Source of the DNA: Sphingomonas sp. Leaf67 | Lineage (GTDB): Bacteria; Pseudomonadota; Alphaproteobacteria; Sphingomonadales; Sphingomonadaceae | Assembly: GCF_001421965.1 (NCBI RefSeq) | Contig: NZ_LMLP01000022.1 | Span: forward strand, 1 to 64,000 | Direction: 5' to 3' | DNA: 64,000 nucleotides | The notes under the pieces: model-generated | Seen by the model: only the letters and a program-made list of their open reading frames with translations | What the model was told of the DNA's origin: nothing | Database searches by the model: none | Shown: piece by piece, positions 17,057 to 25,752 of the stretch | How positions within the stretch are numbered: position 1 is the stretch's first letter | Layout of the letters: the number at the start of each line of letters is the position of its first letter | Position numbers and translations under genes: made by a program

Positions 17057-18709
17057 ATGTCGCCACTCGCCATCGTGCTCGCCGCCGGTACCGCCGGTCT
17101 CGTCGCTACCAAGGGCCGCGCCCGCCTCGCGCTCAGCCGTGCCAAACACGGCTCGCTGACCGGCCATGTCCGCTGGGGACAGCGGATCGCGAGGGCGATC
17201 GCCTTCTACGACTATTACGACGCGCGCTTCTTTGCCGCCGACGACGCCCCGGCCGACATCGCCGCCCGGCGTCGCGCCGGCTTCGACCGCCTGTCCGCGC
17301 TCTACGAAACCCGATTCGCGAAAACGGTCGCCGCGACGAAGGAATTGCGCGAAGGCCTGTCCGACCTGCAATTCACCGGCCGCTACCGCGTACCGTTCCA
17401 GTTCAGCCGGCTGGTCCGCGAACGCCTCGCCACCGGAGCCTTCTACCAATCGTCGTCGGGCGTCACCGCCACCGACCTCGACGGCAATGTCTTCCACGAC
17501 CTTGCCGGCTCCTACGGCGTCAACCTGTTCGGCCATGATTTCTACAAGGACTGTATTGCGGAGGGCAGCGCGCGCGTCGCCGATCTGGGGCCGGTGCTCG
17601 GCACCTATCACCCGGTCATCGCCGCCAATGTCGCCCGGCTGCGCACGATCAGCGGCATGGACGAGGTGTCGTTCCACATGTCCGGCACCGAAGCCGTCAT
17701 GCAGGCGGTGCGCCTCGCGCGCTATCACACCGGCCGCCGCCGGCTGGTGCGCTTCGCCGGGGCCTATCATGGCTGGTGGGGCGATGTGCAGCCGGGCATC
17801 GGCAACCCGACCCCGGCCGACAACACGCTGACCCTGTCCGAAATGTCCGACCGGACGCTGCATGTGCTGGCGACGCGCAAGGATATCGCCTGCGTGCTGG
17901 TCAACCCGCTACAGGCGATGCACCCGAACAAGGGCGCGCCGTCGGACGGGACGCTGATCGACAGCAGCCGCTGCGCGCATCTCGACCGCGCCGCCTATCG
18001 CGACTGGCTGGTGCGCTTGCGGGAAGTTTGTACCGAAGCCGGCATCGTCCTGATCTTCGACGAAGTCTTCATGGGCTTCCGACTGGCAAAGGGCGGCATG
18101 GCCGAGGCGTTCGGCGTGCAGCCCGACATGGTCACCTATGGCAAGACGCTGGGCGGGGGTCTGCCGGTCGGCGTCGTATGCGGCCGGGCCGATCTGATGA
18201 AGCGTTTCCGTCCCGACCAGCCCGCCGACATCTGCTTCGCGCGCGGCACCTTCAACGCGCATCCCTATGTGATGGGGGCGATGGACGTGTTCCTCGAACG
18301 CCTCGATTCGCCCGAGGTGCAGGCGATGTACGCGAACGTCGACGCCCGCTGGGACGCGCGCATCGACCAGTTCAACGCCGCGATGGCGCAGGCCGACCTG
18401 CCGGTCCGCGCCACCGGCATGCAGACGGTCTGGACGATCGGCTACACCGTGCCGTCGCGCTACAACTGGATGCTGCAATATTACTGCCGTGCCGAAGGGC
18501 TGGCGCTCAGCTGGGTCGGCACCGGCCGCCTGATCTTCAGCCTGAATTACGACGATGCGGCGTTTGCCGAGGTCGTCGCGCGCTTCGTACAGGCGGCACA
18601 GGCGTGTCAGGCCGATGGCTGGTGGTGGAGCACCCCCGGCACGACCAACAAGATGTTGCGGCGGCAGGTGCTGAAGGAAACCCTGTCGCGGCGGCTGGGT
18701 CGGGGATAG
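17057..18709 (+). CDS. Class III PLP-dependent aminotransferase (glutamate-1-semialdehyde aminomutase-like)
   Basis: 550 residues, about 100 more than HemL because of an N-terminal extension that starts with a short hydrophobic stretch (residues 3-18, possibly membrane-attached). The PLP fold is clear: SGTEAVMQAVRLAR (209-222), AYHGWWGD, FDEVFMGFRL (334-343) and the Schiff-base Lys363 in VTYGKTLGGGLPVG. The long N-terminus and the WWWSTPG tail do not fit a tetrapyrrole HemL. Its substrate is unknown; the position beside psd suggests lipid or envelope amine chemistry. Confidence 0.8.
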   Translation: MSPLAIVLAAGTAGLVATKGRARLALSRAKHGSLTGHVRWGQRIARAIAFYDYYDARFFAADDAPADIAARRRAGFDRLSALYETRFAKTVAATKELREGLSDLQFTGRYRVPFQFSRLVRERLATGAFYQSSSGVTATDLDGNVFHDLAGSYGVNLFGHDFYKDCIAEGSARVADLGPVLGTYHPVIAANVARLRTISGMDEVSFHMSGTEAVMQAVRLARYHTGRRRLVRFAGAYHGWWGDVQPGIGNPTPADNTLTLSEMSDRTLHVLATRKDIACVLVNPLQAMHPNKGAPSDGTLIDSSRCAHLDRAAYRDWLVRLREVCTEAGIVLIFDEVFMGFRLAKGGMAEAFGVQPDMVTYGKTLGGGLPVGVVCGRADLMKRFRPDQPADICFARGTFNAHPYVMGAMDVFLERLDSPEVQAMYANVDARWDARIDQFNAAMAQADLPVRATGMQTVWTIGYTVPSRYNWMLQYYCRAEGLALSWVGTGRLIFSLNYDDAAFAEVVARFVQAAQACQADGWWWSTPGTTNKMLRRQVLKETLSRRLGRG

Positions 18710-18730
18710 GCATCCCCGACCCGTCCCGGC

Positions 18731-18925
18731 CTATTGGCGACGCTGCGCCATTGCCGCCTGCAACGCGTCGATGATCGCCCGGTTGGCCACCGGTCCCGAC
18801 AGATCCTGCGCCAGCGTGGTAAAGCCCTCGCGGCGCAGTGCCTGTCGGATATGATTCACCGAAATATAGTCGCCGGTGGCGGCCAGTTCGATTGCCCGCG
18901 TCAACGCCGGCGTTTCGCGAGCCAC
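18731..18925 (-). CDS. Small hypothetical protein, 64 residues
   Basis: MARETPALTRAIELAATGDY followed by a helix-turn-helix-like stretch (SVNHIRQALRREGFT) and a second helix pair. The composition is normal for a small soluble protein, and it lies 18 bases after the next small gene on the same strand, so the two look like an operon. I recognise no family. The possible DNA-binding role rests only on the helical pattern. Confidence 0.5.
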   Translation of the reverse strand: MARETPALTRAIELAATGDYISVNHIRQALRREGFTTLAQDLSGPVANRAIIDALQAAMAQRRQ

Positions 18926-18943
18926 GCGCTGTCGCCCGTCTGC

Positions 18944-19147
18944 TCAGCCGTTCCGCACCCACGGCGTTCGCACGACGGCACCGGTGATGACCTTCTTGCC
19001 GAACGCCTTGCGCATCTTGTCGGCACCTTCGCCGTTCCGCAGCACGACATGCGTGCCCCCCGAATGCAGTGTCTCGATGGCGCTGATCGATGCGTCATGC
19101 TTGCGGCACAACGCCACCACATCGGCCTGGGCGATGCTGACATTCAT
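18944..19147 (-). CDS. Small hypothetical protein, 67 residues
   Basis: The ORF beginning MNVSIAQADVVALCRKHDAS has a compact alpha/beta look, with GTHVVLRNGEGADKMRKAFG and a basic C-terminus. The frame is open to 19435, but the extra N-terminal sequence is Pro/Trp-rich, lower in quality and probably not translated. I start at the ATG at 19147. It precedes the 64-residue gene by 18 bases. Function unknown. Confidence 0.5.
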   Translation of the reverse strand: MNVSIAQADVVALCRKHDASISAIETLHSGGTHVVLRNGEGADKMRKAFGKKVITGAVVRTPWVRNG

Positions 19148-19555
19148 CGCGCGCGATGTCGTGGTCGGGGTCGAAGCGCCCCGGCGCCAATCGTCCTGCA
19201 TGCAGATCCATTCATATTTCGAGCATGCGGACCAGCCGGGCCACGCGGGAAGAAGTAACCAGCCGGCGCCGGTAGCAGGGCCGTTCGGTCGATACCGGGT
19301 GAACCGAATCGTATATGGGGTGCCGGCGGCGGCAAACCAGAGGGGTTTGGGGCTTTCTGCTGTCCTGCGGTTTTTGCGTCTGTTGGATGCCAGTGGAAGC
19401 AGAAGAAACGTGCATGGGGCTCTCAGATGCCGCAAAAGGTCGGATCAACCCGCGCATCGCATCGGGAGTGAGTGGCCGATCAGTAGCATTCGGATAGAAT
19501 TGGGCCCTGCATCACACATAGATATGGTTCTCATGTCGAACGACTATCCCCATTT
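19148..19555. other. Intergenic, no supported gene
   Basis: About 400 bases of lower GC than the surroundings. The minus-strand frame stays open to 19435 with protein-like stretches (GTPYTIRFTRYRPNGP, SKYEWICMQDDWRRG), so this could be a decayed gene. No start or family can be assigned. Confidence 0.4.
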
Positions 19556-19906
19556 CTACCGCATCGGTTTGATCCGGTTCCGCCGATGTGTGGTCCGACG
19601 TTTCATCAGGACGATGGCCGCCGCGACAATGAAGGTACCGGGGATCATCCACAGCCAAACGAACAGAAGCAGTTCGTCCCAACGTCCATTATGGAGAAGA
19701 CGTCCGCTATGGAATAGCTCAACCCAAAGACATTCCCGGCTATAACAATACAAGCCATAACGATCAGGCCATCCCAGCTTGATCGAAAGCCACTCATATA
19801 CGCCTACGGTGCCGACCCCGATCGCGATGATAATGGCCATGCAGCAAAAGAACCTTGCGGGCCCCATCGTGCGATAGACCGCTATGAAGTCGGATAACGA
19901 AGCCAC
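19556..19906 (-). CDS. Hypothetical membrane protein, 116 residues
   Basis: Two clear hydrophobic segments (about 18-40, FFCCMAIIIAIGVGTVGVYEW, and about 80-100, LFVWLWMIPGTFIVAAAIVL) around a polar loop with several Cys, Tyr and Trp (GLYCYSRECLW), ending in a basic tail. The base composition is less GC-rich than the neighbours, which suggests acquired DNA. I recognise no family and no partner. Confidence 0.5.
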   Translation of the reverse strand: MASLSDFIAVYRTMGPARFFCCMAIIIAIGVGTVGVYEWLSIKLGWPDRYGLYCYSRECLWVELFHSGRLLHNGRWDELLLFVWLWMIPGTFIVAAAIVLMKRRTTHRRNRIKPMR

Positions 19907-20237
19907 CGCCCCCTCCTATCGTATTGACGGCTGCGACTATCCTGTTCGATCGCGACGGGAGCCTACCGGCTTCTACTCGACCGGCCAACACGCCGCTTTC
20001 CTACAAGTGGGTCGTTCGTCACACTGCTGGCCGTTCTTTCTCTTCGTCGATCGTTCTCGCGTAAAACGATGCGACTGGTTCGCAAAGGTGCAAACCGGCC
20101 GCGAGTGTGACTTTTGTGACCTTTGGCCGAAAAACGCTGTGTTTTCAGGCCCGGCCACGGGCAATGCCCGTCGAACGGTGCTTTTCGCGCCGCCGGCCGG
20201 GCGCGCCTGAAGGTTCGTGGATAGCTTCGCTATTCCC
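19907..20237. other. Intergenic region holding the tandem GTGACCTTT repeat
   Basis: 330 bases with no supported gene. Besides repeat copy 2, it holds a GC-rich imperfect stem near 20195-20250 (ggccgggcgcgcctga ... ttaccggcgcgcc) just beyond the stop of the Mpo1-like gene. Confidence 0.45.
20103..20128 (+). repeat. Tandem GTGACCTTT repeat, copy 2
   Basis: gagtgtgacttttgtgacc followed by tttggcc; one base differs from copy 1. It lies 110 bases beyond the stop of the Mpo1-like gene, which is on the minus strand, in the same relative orientation as copies 1 and 3. Confidence 0.7.
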
Positions 20238-20849
20238 TTACCGGCGCGCCGCTTCTTGCAAATCGGTGTCGATCCGCGCGCCCTTCAACAGCTGCACCGG
20301 CGCCTTGCGATACAGGATGAAGTCGTTGAAGGGATCGGTCACGATCTTCGTCGCCCACACCAGCCCGGTCATCACGTCGCGCTGCACGAACAGCTGTACC
20401 ACCCGGAACAACAACCCGCCGACCGCGAACGCCAGCCACAGCAGCGCCAGATGTCGCAGGAACCCGACAAAGCCGACATGCGGTTCGAACAGCCCCAAGA
20501 AGGTCGGATCGATCAGCAGCGGGATCGGCGTCGCCGCCCACAGCCCCATGAACACTACCTTGCGGAACAGGTTGTAGCCGACCTTGATCTCTTCCTTATG
20601 TTCGTGCGTCGCCTGATTCTGATGATCGTAGGTCTTGGGTTCGAAGAAGAAATGCCCCGATTGCCGCGCGGTCATCGCCACCAGCCAGCCGAGCAGGCTG
20701 GCGACCGCCGGGTCGATCCACACCACGACATAGGCGATCAGGAACGTCGTCGCGCTGACGAAATGCAGCGCCTGGTTGATGATGCTGTGATGGTAGTAGC
20801 GATGATCGTCCCACCGCTGTTCCTTCAGCGCTTCCTTGAATCCGGACAT
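20238..20849 (-). CDS. Mpo1-like / DUF962 membrane protein
   Basis: 203 residues. It opens MSGFKEALKEQRWDDHRYYH; the DUF962 family includes yeast Mpo1 (YGL010w), a 2-hydroxy fatty acid dioxygenase with conserved His residues. His-rich positions are present (HHSIINQALHFVS, SGHFFFEPKTYDHQNQATHEH), with about four membrane segments between 25 and 170. The start is the ATG at 20849. It lies downstream of pmtA on the same strand, so lipid metabolism is a reasonable setting. In sphingomonads, whose sphingolipids often carry 2-hydroxy fatty acids, a role in their breakdown is an inference. Confidence 0.72.
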   Translation of the reverse strand: MSGFKEALKEQRWDDHRYYHHSIINQALHFVSATTFLIAYVVVWIDPAVASLLGWLVAMTARQSGHFFFEPKTYDHQNQATHEHKEEIKVGYNLFRKVVFMGLWAATPIPLLIDPTFLGLFEPHVGFVGFLRHLALLWLAFAVGGLLFRVVQLFVQRDVMTGLVWATKIVTDPFNDFILYRKAPVQLLKGARIDTDLQEAARR

Positions 20850-20880
20850 CGAATAAGCCTTTGATGAAAAGGGTTTGGGT

Positions 20881-21663
20881 TCAGGCGGTCGCGGCGTGCG
20901 CGGGCGTCGGGTGGTTGTCCTGCACGCCCGCCGCGCGCCGGAAGCAGACCAGCGAGAAATGGCCGAGCGGGGGGAGCGGGCGGCGCTCGATAAGTTCCGC
21001 CTGCGGGTTGCGCGCCGCCCAGTCGCCATAGATCGACCATGGGAAATCGGTGCGCCAGCCCAGCCGGCTGGTGATCGGCATCAGCACGCGCTCGATCTTC
21101 GCCCGCATCCCCGCCTCCGCACCCAGCCGGGTCGCGATCACGATCATGCCGCCGGGCCGCACCACGCGCAGGAATTCGCTCAGTGCGCGGTCGGGATGCG
21201 GCACTGCCGACACGACATATTGCGCGACGACCACGTCGAACGACGCATCGGCGAAGTCCAGCGCCTCGGCATCGCCGATCGCGATCCGTTCGACATGGTT
21301 CAGCTTTAGCCGGCGAACCCGGTCGCGCGCCTTGTCGAGCATCTGGTCGGCGATATCGATGCCGGTGATCCGGCTGTCGGCACGGTAATGCGGCAGCGAG
21401 ATGCCGGTGCCGACGCCGACCTCGAGGATGCGACCGCCGACCGTTTCGGCGGCATCGATCGCGGCACGACGCCCGCGCTTGAACACCGGACCGAAGACCA
21501 GATCGTAGATCGGTGCCCAGCGATCATAGGCGGTCGCCACGCCGAGGCGGTTCAGTTCCTGAGCCAATCCGAGAGTTTCCTTGTCCAGTGCCGCACCGGG
21601 CTTGTCTGGCCCGATAAGATGACGTGCGTCGATGACACGCCAATGTCGCGGACGTGTCAGCAA
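20881..21663 (-). CDS. pmtA: Phosphatidylethanolamine N-methyltransferase (Rhodobacter PmtA type)
   Basis: Up to 260 residues. The AYDRWAPIYDLVFGPVFKRG block is the signature of the Rhodobacter-type PmtA, followed by the SAM loop LEVGVGTGISLPHY and SFDVVVAQYVVSAVPHP. It converts PE to phosphatidylcholine with SAM. The start is unsure: the frame opens at a TTG at 21663, with further starts at TTG 21567 and GTG 21540. The last sits just before the conserved block and is nearer to known family lengths. It is divergent from plcP, and psd, which makes its substrate, is 4 kb away. Confidence 0.82.
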   Translation of the reverse strand: MLTRPRHWRVIDARHLIGPDKPGAALDKETLGLAQELNRLGVATAYDRWAPIYDLVFGPVFKRGRRAAIDAAETVGGRILEVGVGTGISLPHYRADSRITGIDIADQMLDKARDRVRRLKLNHVERIAIGDAEALDFADASFDVVVAQYVVSAVPHPDRALSEFLRVVRPGGMIVIATRLGAEAGMRAKIERVLMPITSRLGWRTDFPWSIYGDWAARNPQAELIERRPLPPLGHFSLVCFRRAAGVQDNHPTPAHAATA

Positions 21664-21671
21664 GGTTTCAG
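21654..21671 (+). promoter_or_regulatory. Weak Pho-box-like direct repeat upstream of plcP
   Basis: GTGTCAG-caag-GTTTCAG gives two 7-mers with the 4-base spacer and 11-base period of PhoB sites (consensus CTGTCAT). The match is only 5/7 and 4/7. It is 109 bases before the plcP start. A similar site lies before phoX. Treat it as a hint only. Confidence 0.25.
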
Positions 21672-21779
21672 TTTGATGGAACTCGCCGTCACACGCGCGA
21701 AATACAATTGTCGCGCGGCATCGCTACAGCGACATCATCGCAGGGACGCAAGTCCCGTCCACTGGCGTGGAGAAGTACG

Positions 21780-22706
21780 ATGACGACGGCATCTGTATCC
21801 CGGACCAATCGGCATAATTCATCGGCCGCGACCGTGAAGTCCCTCGCGCGCAAGATTCCCGACTGGATCAACGACCCGCAAAGCTATCGTGCCGAGGGTC
21901 CGAAAAAGTCCTATCGCACCGTCTTCATCTCCGACGTCCATCTCGGCACGCCGGGATGCAGTGCGACGCAACTGGTCGACTTCCTCCATTCGTTCGAATG
22001 CGAGACGCTGTATCTGGTCGGCGACATCGTCGATGGCTGGCAGATCCGGCGCGGCTGGTACTGGCCGTCGAGCCATAACGACGTGATCCGATCGATCCTG
22101 AAGTTCGCGCGGCGCGGCACCCGCGTCATCTACATCCCCGGCAATCATGACGAGGCGTTTCGCGACTATACCGGTCTCGAATTCGGCGGCGTCGAAATGG
22201 TCGAGGAGGATATCCACGAAACCGCCGATGGCCGCCACCTGCTGGTGCTGCACGGCGACAAGTTCGACGGCGTGGTGCTCTATGCCAAGTGGCTCGCCTT
22301 TCTCGGCGACCATGCCTACACCGCGCTGCTGAAGGCCAACAGCGTCTGGAACTTCGCGCGGCGCAAGCTCGGCCTCCCCTATTGGTCGCTGTCAGCCTAT
22401 GCCAAGCACCGGGTCAAGAACGCGGTCAATTTCATCGGCCGGTTCGAGGAAACCGTCGCCCATGCCGCCGCCGAACATGGCGTCGACGGCGTGGTGTGCG
22501 GCCATATCCACACCGCCGAAATCCGCCAGATCGGCGACATCATGTATTATAACGACGGCGACTGGGTGGAGAGCTGCACCGCGCTGGTCGAGGACCATCA
22601 AGGGGCACTGTCGCTGATCGACTGGCGTGCCGAGACGTGGGAACGGGAACTGGCAAGGTCGAACGGCAAGGCCGTCGATGCCGGCCGGGCGGTCGCCACC
22701 GCGTGA
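21780..22706 (+). CDS. plcP: PlcP-like metallophosphoesterase (phospholipase C of lipid remodelling)
   Basis: 308 residues. Calcineurin-like metal motifs are complete: SDVHLGTPGC (52-60), GDIVDGW (81-87), GNHDEAFRDY (121-130), LHGDKFDGVV and GHIHTAEI. Databases tend to label this family UDP-2,3-diacylglucosamine diphosphatase. The long WYWPSSHNDVI insert, the LPYWSLSAYAKHRVKNAVNFIGRFEE region and the overlapping glycosyltransferase gene fit PlcP, which releases diacylglycerol from PC/PE when phosphate is short. GGAGAAG precedes ATG 21780. The stop overlaps the next start (GTGA). Confidence 0.75.
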   Translation: MTTASVSRTNRHNSSAATVKSLARKIPDWINDPQSYRAEGPKKSYRTVFISDVHLGTPGCSATQLVDFLHSFECETLYLVGDIVDGWQIRRGWYWPSSHNDVIRSILKFARRGTRVIYIPGNHDEAFRDYTGLEFGGVEMVEEDIHETADGRHLLVLHGDKFDGVVLYAKWLAFLGDHAYTALLKANSVWNFARRKLGLPYWSLSAYAKHRVKNAVNFIGRFEETVAHAAAEHGVDGVVCGHIHTAEIRQIGDIMYYNDGDWVESCTALVEDHQGALSLIDWRAETWERELARSNGKAVDAGRAVATA

Positions 22707-23758
22707 GGATCGCCATCGTCAGCGATGCGTGGAGCCCGCAGGTCAACGGCGTCGTCCGCACGCTGCAAACGACGATCTCTCGTCTGCAACACCGCGGCCA
22801 TGTGGTCGAAACCTTCACCCCCGACGGTTTCGCCTCCCGGCCATGCCCCGGCTATCCCGAGATCCGGCTGGCGTTCGGCTGCGGTTCCGAGCTCGGCCGT
22901 CGGATGGCCGCCTTTCACCCCGACGCGATCCATATCGCGACCGAAGGACCGCTCGGCTGGGCTGCACGGCGCTGGTGCCGGGGGCGGGGGGCGCGCTTCA
23001 CGACCTCTTTCCACACCAATTTCGCCGACTATCTGGCGATGCGCACGCACCTGCCCGCCGGGCTGTTCTGGCCGTTCCTGCGCCGTTTCCATGCCGCCGC
23101 CAGCGGGGTGATGACCGCGACCGCGCGCGTCGCCGGCGCGCTCCACGACCACGGCATCGCCCATACCCGGCGCTGGTCGCGCGGGGTCGACCTGTCGCTG
23201 TTCAAGCCCGATGGCGCGCAGCTCGACGTGGCGACGCTACCGCGCCCGATCCTGCTCCATGTCGGGCGCATCGCCATCGAAAAGAATATCGAGGCGTTCC
23301 TCGCGCTCGATACGCCGGGCACCAAGCTGCTGGTGGGCGACGGCCCGGCGCGCGCCGATCTGGAGCGGCGCTATCCGCTGGCGCAATTCGTTGGGGTGAA
23401 GCAGGGCGCGGCGCTCGCCGCTGCCTATCGCGCTGCCGATGTGCTGGTCTTTCCCAGCCGCACCGACACGTTCGGCCTCGTCATGATCGAGGCGCTGGCC
23501 TGCGGCACGCCGGTTGCCGCCTATCCGGTGCCGGGGCCACTCGACGTGATCGGGCTGGACGGCACGGGCGGCGGCAGCGGACGCGTCGGCGCGCTCGACG
23601 CCGATCTGGCAGCGGCGGTCGAACAGGCGATCATTGCTGACCGCGACGCCTGCGTCCGTGTCGGCACCGGCTATTGCTGGTCGCACTGCACCGACCAGTT
23701 CGTCGGCAATTTGGTCGATGCCGGCCTGACGACAGATGGTGCGGCGGTGGCTGCGTAG
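22703..23758 (+). CDS. Agt-like diacylglycerol glycosyltransferase (GT4)
   Basis: 351-residue GT4-family enzyme. The N-terminus reads VRIAIVSDAWSPQVNGVVRT, the typical opening of Agt/SqdX-like proteins, with ILLHVGRIAIEKNIEAF at the nucleotide-sugar domain and the EX7E-type motif SRTDTFGLVMIEALACG. The start is a GTG that overlaps the plcP stop by four bases, so the two are translationally coupled. In other alphaproteobacteria this pair replaces phospholipid with glycolipid: PlcP makes DAG and Agt adds a sugar. The sugar donor is not predictable. A mannosyltransferase of another pathway is the main alternative. Confidence 0.75.
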   Translation: MRIAIVSDAWSPQVNGVVRTLQTTISRLQHRGHVVETFTPDGFASRPCPGYPEIRLAFGCGSELGRRMAAFHPDAIHIATEGPLGWAARRWCRGRGARFTTSFHTNFADYLAMRTHLPAGLFWPFLRRFHAAASGVMTATARVAGALHDHGIAHTRRWSRGVDLSLFKPDGAQLDVATLPRPILLHVGRIAIEKNIEAFLALDTPGTKLLVGDGPARADLERRYPLAQFVGVKQGAALAAAYRAADVLVFPSRTDTFGLVMIEALACGTPVAAYPVPGPLDVIGLDGTGGGSGRVGALDADLAAAVEQAIIADRDACVRVGTGYCWSHCTDQFVGNLVDAGLTTDGAAVAA

Positions 23759-23850
23759 CGAAGAGCGTTCCTCCGCACCGGGTTCCCGGCCGCACCCGTC
23801 ACCCCTGATCGCCGACGAACCGCTTGGGTCCGGGGTGACGAACGGCCGGT

Positions 23851-24066
23851 TCAGCCCCGTGCGCCGGCGATCATCTTCGCGGCTATATGCCGCACGGCCC
23901 CGTCATTCTTGTCGCCGCCCGGGCTCGGGTCGCCCAGCTTGTCGAGGCTGGCCTCCAGCGAATCGAGCAGGCCGGGATGCTGTTCCTCGACATAGCGCAT
24001 CGTCCAGAACAGCAGATGCTCGACCGCGATCTCGCGGTGGCGGGTTTCGGTGATCGCGTCGGGCAT
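23851..24066 (-). CDS. Small hypothetical protein, 71 residues
   Basis: Starts MPDAITETRHREIAVEHLLF at an ATG with AAAGGAA just before it. It is mostly helical and acidic with a polar C-terminal tail (SPGGDKNDGAVRHIAAKM). No signal or membrane segment. I recognise no named family. It follows rdgB on the same strand, separated by a run of hairpins. Confidence 0.55.
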   Translation of the reverse strand: MPDAITETRHREIAVEHLLFWTMRYVEEQHPGLLDSLEASLDKLGDPSPGGDKNDGAVRHIAAKMIAGARG

Positions 24067-24148
24067 GGGAATTCCTTTCGGGGCGTCCAATGCCCGGACG
24101 CGGGCGGGCGTTCCCTTCGGTACGCCCGATCCGGCCTTGGAGTCCGTT

Positions 24149-24256
24149 TGGAAACTCGCGGAAGGGCGAGTTTCAAGGCGGTGCCGGCCCGCTCCCCCGC
24201 CCGGCCACCCACAGGGTACACTCAATGGGTGGTCGGGCGGGGGAGCGGACCGGCAC
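24149..24256. repeat. Two nested long hairpins between rdgB and a small gene
   Basis: A first stem gaaactcgc/gcgagtttc (24151-24175) is followed by a very long one: arms 24181-24211 and 24226-24256 pair over about 30 bases (gtgccggcccgctcccccgc ... against its complement) around a 14-base loop. This is far longer than a terminator stem and looks like a repeat family. Confidence 0.65.
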
Positions 24257-24259
24257 CAC

Positions 24260-24281
24260 AAAACGCGCAACCGCGCGTTTT
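24260..24281. terminator. Bidirectional rho-independent terminator after rdgB
   Basis: AAAACGCGC-aacc-GCGCGTTTT is a perfect stem-loop with T-runs on both strands. It is 12 bases after the rdgB stop and would end the rph-rdgB transcript. Confidence 0.65.
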
Positions 24282-24292
24282 CAAACAGCCTC

Positions 24293-24922
24293 TCAGAACA
24301 CCGCCTTCACCAACTGCGCAAAGGCATCGGCACGGTGGCTGATCGAATGCTTGTGATCGGGATCGATCTCGCCATAGCTCTGGTTCATGCCGTCCTGAAC
24401 GAACATCGGGTCATAGCCGAAGCCATGTTCCCCACGCGGCGGCCAGACCAGCTTGCCGTCGACGCGCCCTTCGAACCATTCGACATGACCATCGGGCCAT
24501 GCGAGCGCGAGCGCGCAGACGAAGTGCGCCGCGCGGCTGTGATCCGGGCCGGTCGCCTGCATCCGGTCCTCGACCAGCCGCATCGCCGCGGTGAAGTCCT
24601 TGGACGCCCCGGCCCAGCGGGCCGAAAAGATGCCCGGCTCGCCGTTCAATGCCTCGACGCACAGCCCGCTGTCATCGGCCAGTGCCGGCAGGCCCGACAG
24701 GTCGGCGGCCTGCAACGCCTTCAGCTCGGCATTGGCGACGAAGGTCGTGCCGGTCTCTTCCGGTTCGGGCAGGTCGAGCTCGCCCGCCGAGATCGGGGTG
24801 ACGCCATATGGCCCGAGCAGCGCCGCGATCTCGCGGATCTTGCCGGGATTATGGCTGGCGATCACCAGCTTGCCCGGTTGTAACTTGCGGATCGCCTGTG
24901 GCTCCTTGCCCTCGCCACTCAT
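24293..24922 (-). CDS. rdgB: Non-canonical purine NTP pyrophosphatase (RdgB/HAM1)
   Basis: 209 residues. The signature [18 protein letters not shown], then [26 protein letters not shown] and [11 protein letters not shown], are all family blocks around the Mg-binding and substrate sites. It hydrolyses ITP/XTP and dITP to keep damaged purines out of DNA and RNA. The start overlaps the rph stop by four bases (ATGA), so it is translated with rph, an arrangement common in alphaproteobacteria. Confidence 0.95.
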   Translation of the reverse strand: MSGEGKEPQAIRKLQPGKLVIASHNPGKIREIAALLGPYGVTPISAGELDLPEPEETGTTFVANAELKALQAADLSGLPALADDSGLCVEALNGEPGIFSARWAGASKDFTAAMRLVEDRMQATGPDHSRAAHFVCALALAWPDGHVEWFEGRVDGKLVWPPRGEHGFGYDPMFVQDGMNQSYGEIDPDHKHSISHRADAFAQLVKAVF

Positions 24923-25635
24923 CGGCCGGTCGCCCGCAGCTGTTCGGCGAAGATGCGACCGCAGCCGATGCGGGCGAGGCGCAGCAGACGCAACAGCGCC
25001 TCCTCGTCATAGCATGCGCCCTCGGCGGTGGCCTGTACCTCGGCGATGTTGTTATCGCTGGTGAGCACGAAATTGGCATCGGCATCGGCGGCCGAATCCT
25101 CGATATAGTCGAGGTCGAGCACCGGCGTACCCTGATGGATGCCGCAGCTGACCGCCGCGACCTGCCGGCTGATCGGATCGACCTCCAGCTTGCCTTCGCG
25201 CATTAGCCCGTCGACCGCGAGCCGCAGCGCGACCCACGCGCCGGAGATCGACGCGGTGCGGGTGCCGCCATCAGCCTGGATCACGTCGCAATCGAGCGTG
25301 ATCTGCCGCTCGCCCAGCGCCTTCAGGTCGACCACTGCCCGAAGGGAGCGCCCGATCAGCCGCTGGATTTCCTGCGTACGGCCCGACTGCTTGCCTTTGG
25401 CCGCCTCACGGCTGCTGCGGGTATGGGTGGCGCGGGGGAGCATCCCATATTCCGCCGTCACCCAGCCTTCGCCCTTGCCGCGCAGCCATGGCGGCAGGCG
25501 TTCCTCAAGCGATGCGGTGACCAGCACCTTGGTATCGCCGAATCCGATCAGGCACGATCCTTCGGCATGGCGGGTGAAGTTCGTCTGGATCGTGATGCTG
25601 CGCATTTCGTCGGGGGCGCGGCCGGATGGGCGCAT
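24919..25635 (-). CDS. rph: Ribonuclease PH
   Basis: 238 residues, the usual length. Family blocks: [16 protein letters not shown], the [20 protein letters not shown] loop, [17 protein letters not shown] (with the RNA-binding Arg residues), [14 protein letters not shown] and the phosphate site [21 protein letters not shown] phosphorolytic 3'-5' exonuclease that trims tRNA ends. An AGGAG ribosome site precedes the ATG at 25635. It is divergent from the lipoprotein gene and in an operon with rdgB. Confidence 0.96.
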   Translation of the reverse strand: MRPSGRAPDEMRSITIQTNFTRHAEGSCLIGFGDTKVLVTASLEERLPPWLRGKGEGWVTAEYGMLPRATHTRSSREAAKGKQSGRTQEIQRLIGRSLRAVVDLKALGERQITLDCDVIQADGGTRTASISGAWVALRLAVDGLMREGKLEVDPISRQVAAVSCGIHQGTPVLDLDYIEDSAADADANFVLTSDNNIAEVQATAEGACYDEEALLRLLRLARIGCGRIFAEQLRATGR

Positions 25636-25752
25636 GGGAATCTCCTGAAATTTCGTGAAGTCCTAGCCGTCCGTTCATCGCCGCGCCAGTCGCCGCGCGG
25701 TACGCCGCTGTGACGGGTCCGGAACGACGGGTCCGCAACAGGGAGCCACTTC

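Noticed and set aside
24067..24292. Small ORFs across the hairpin region between rdgB and the 71-residue gene
   Set aside because: They arise from the inverted repeats and have no ribosome site.
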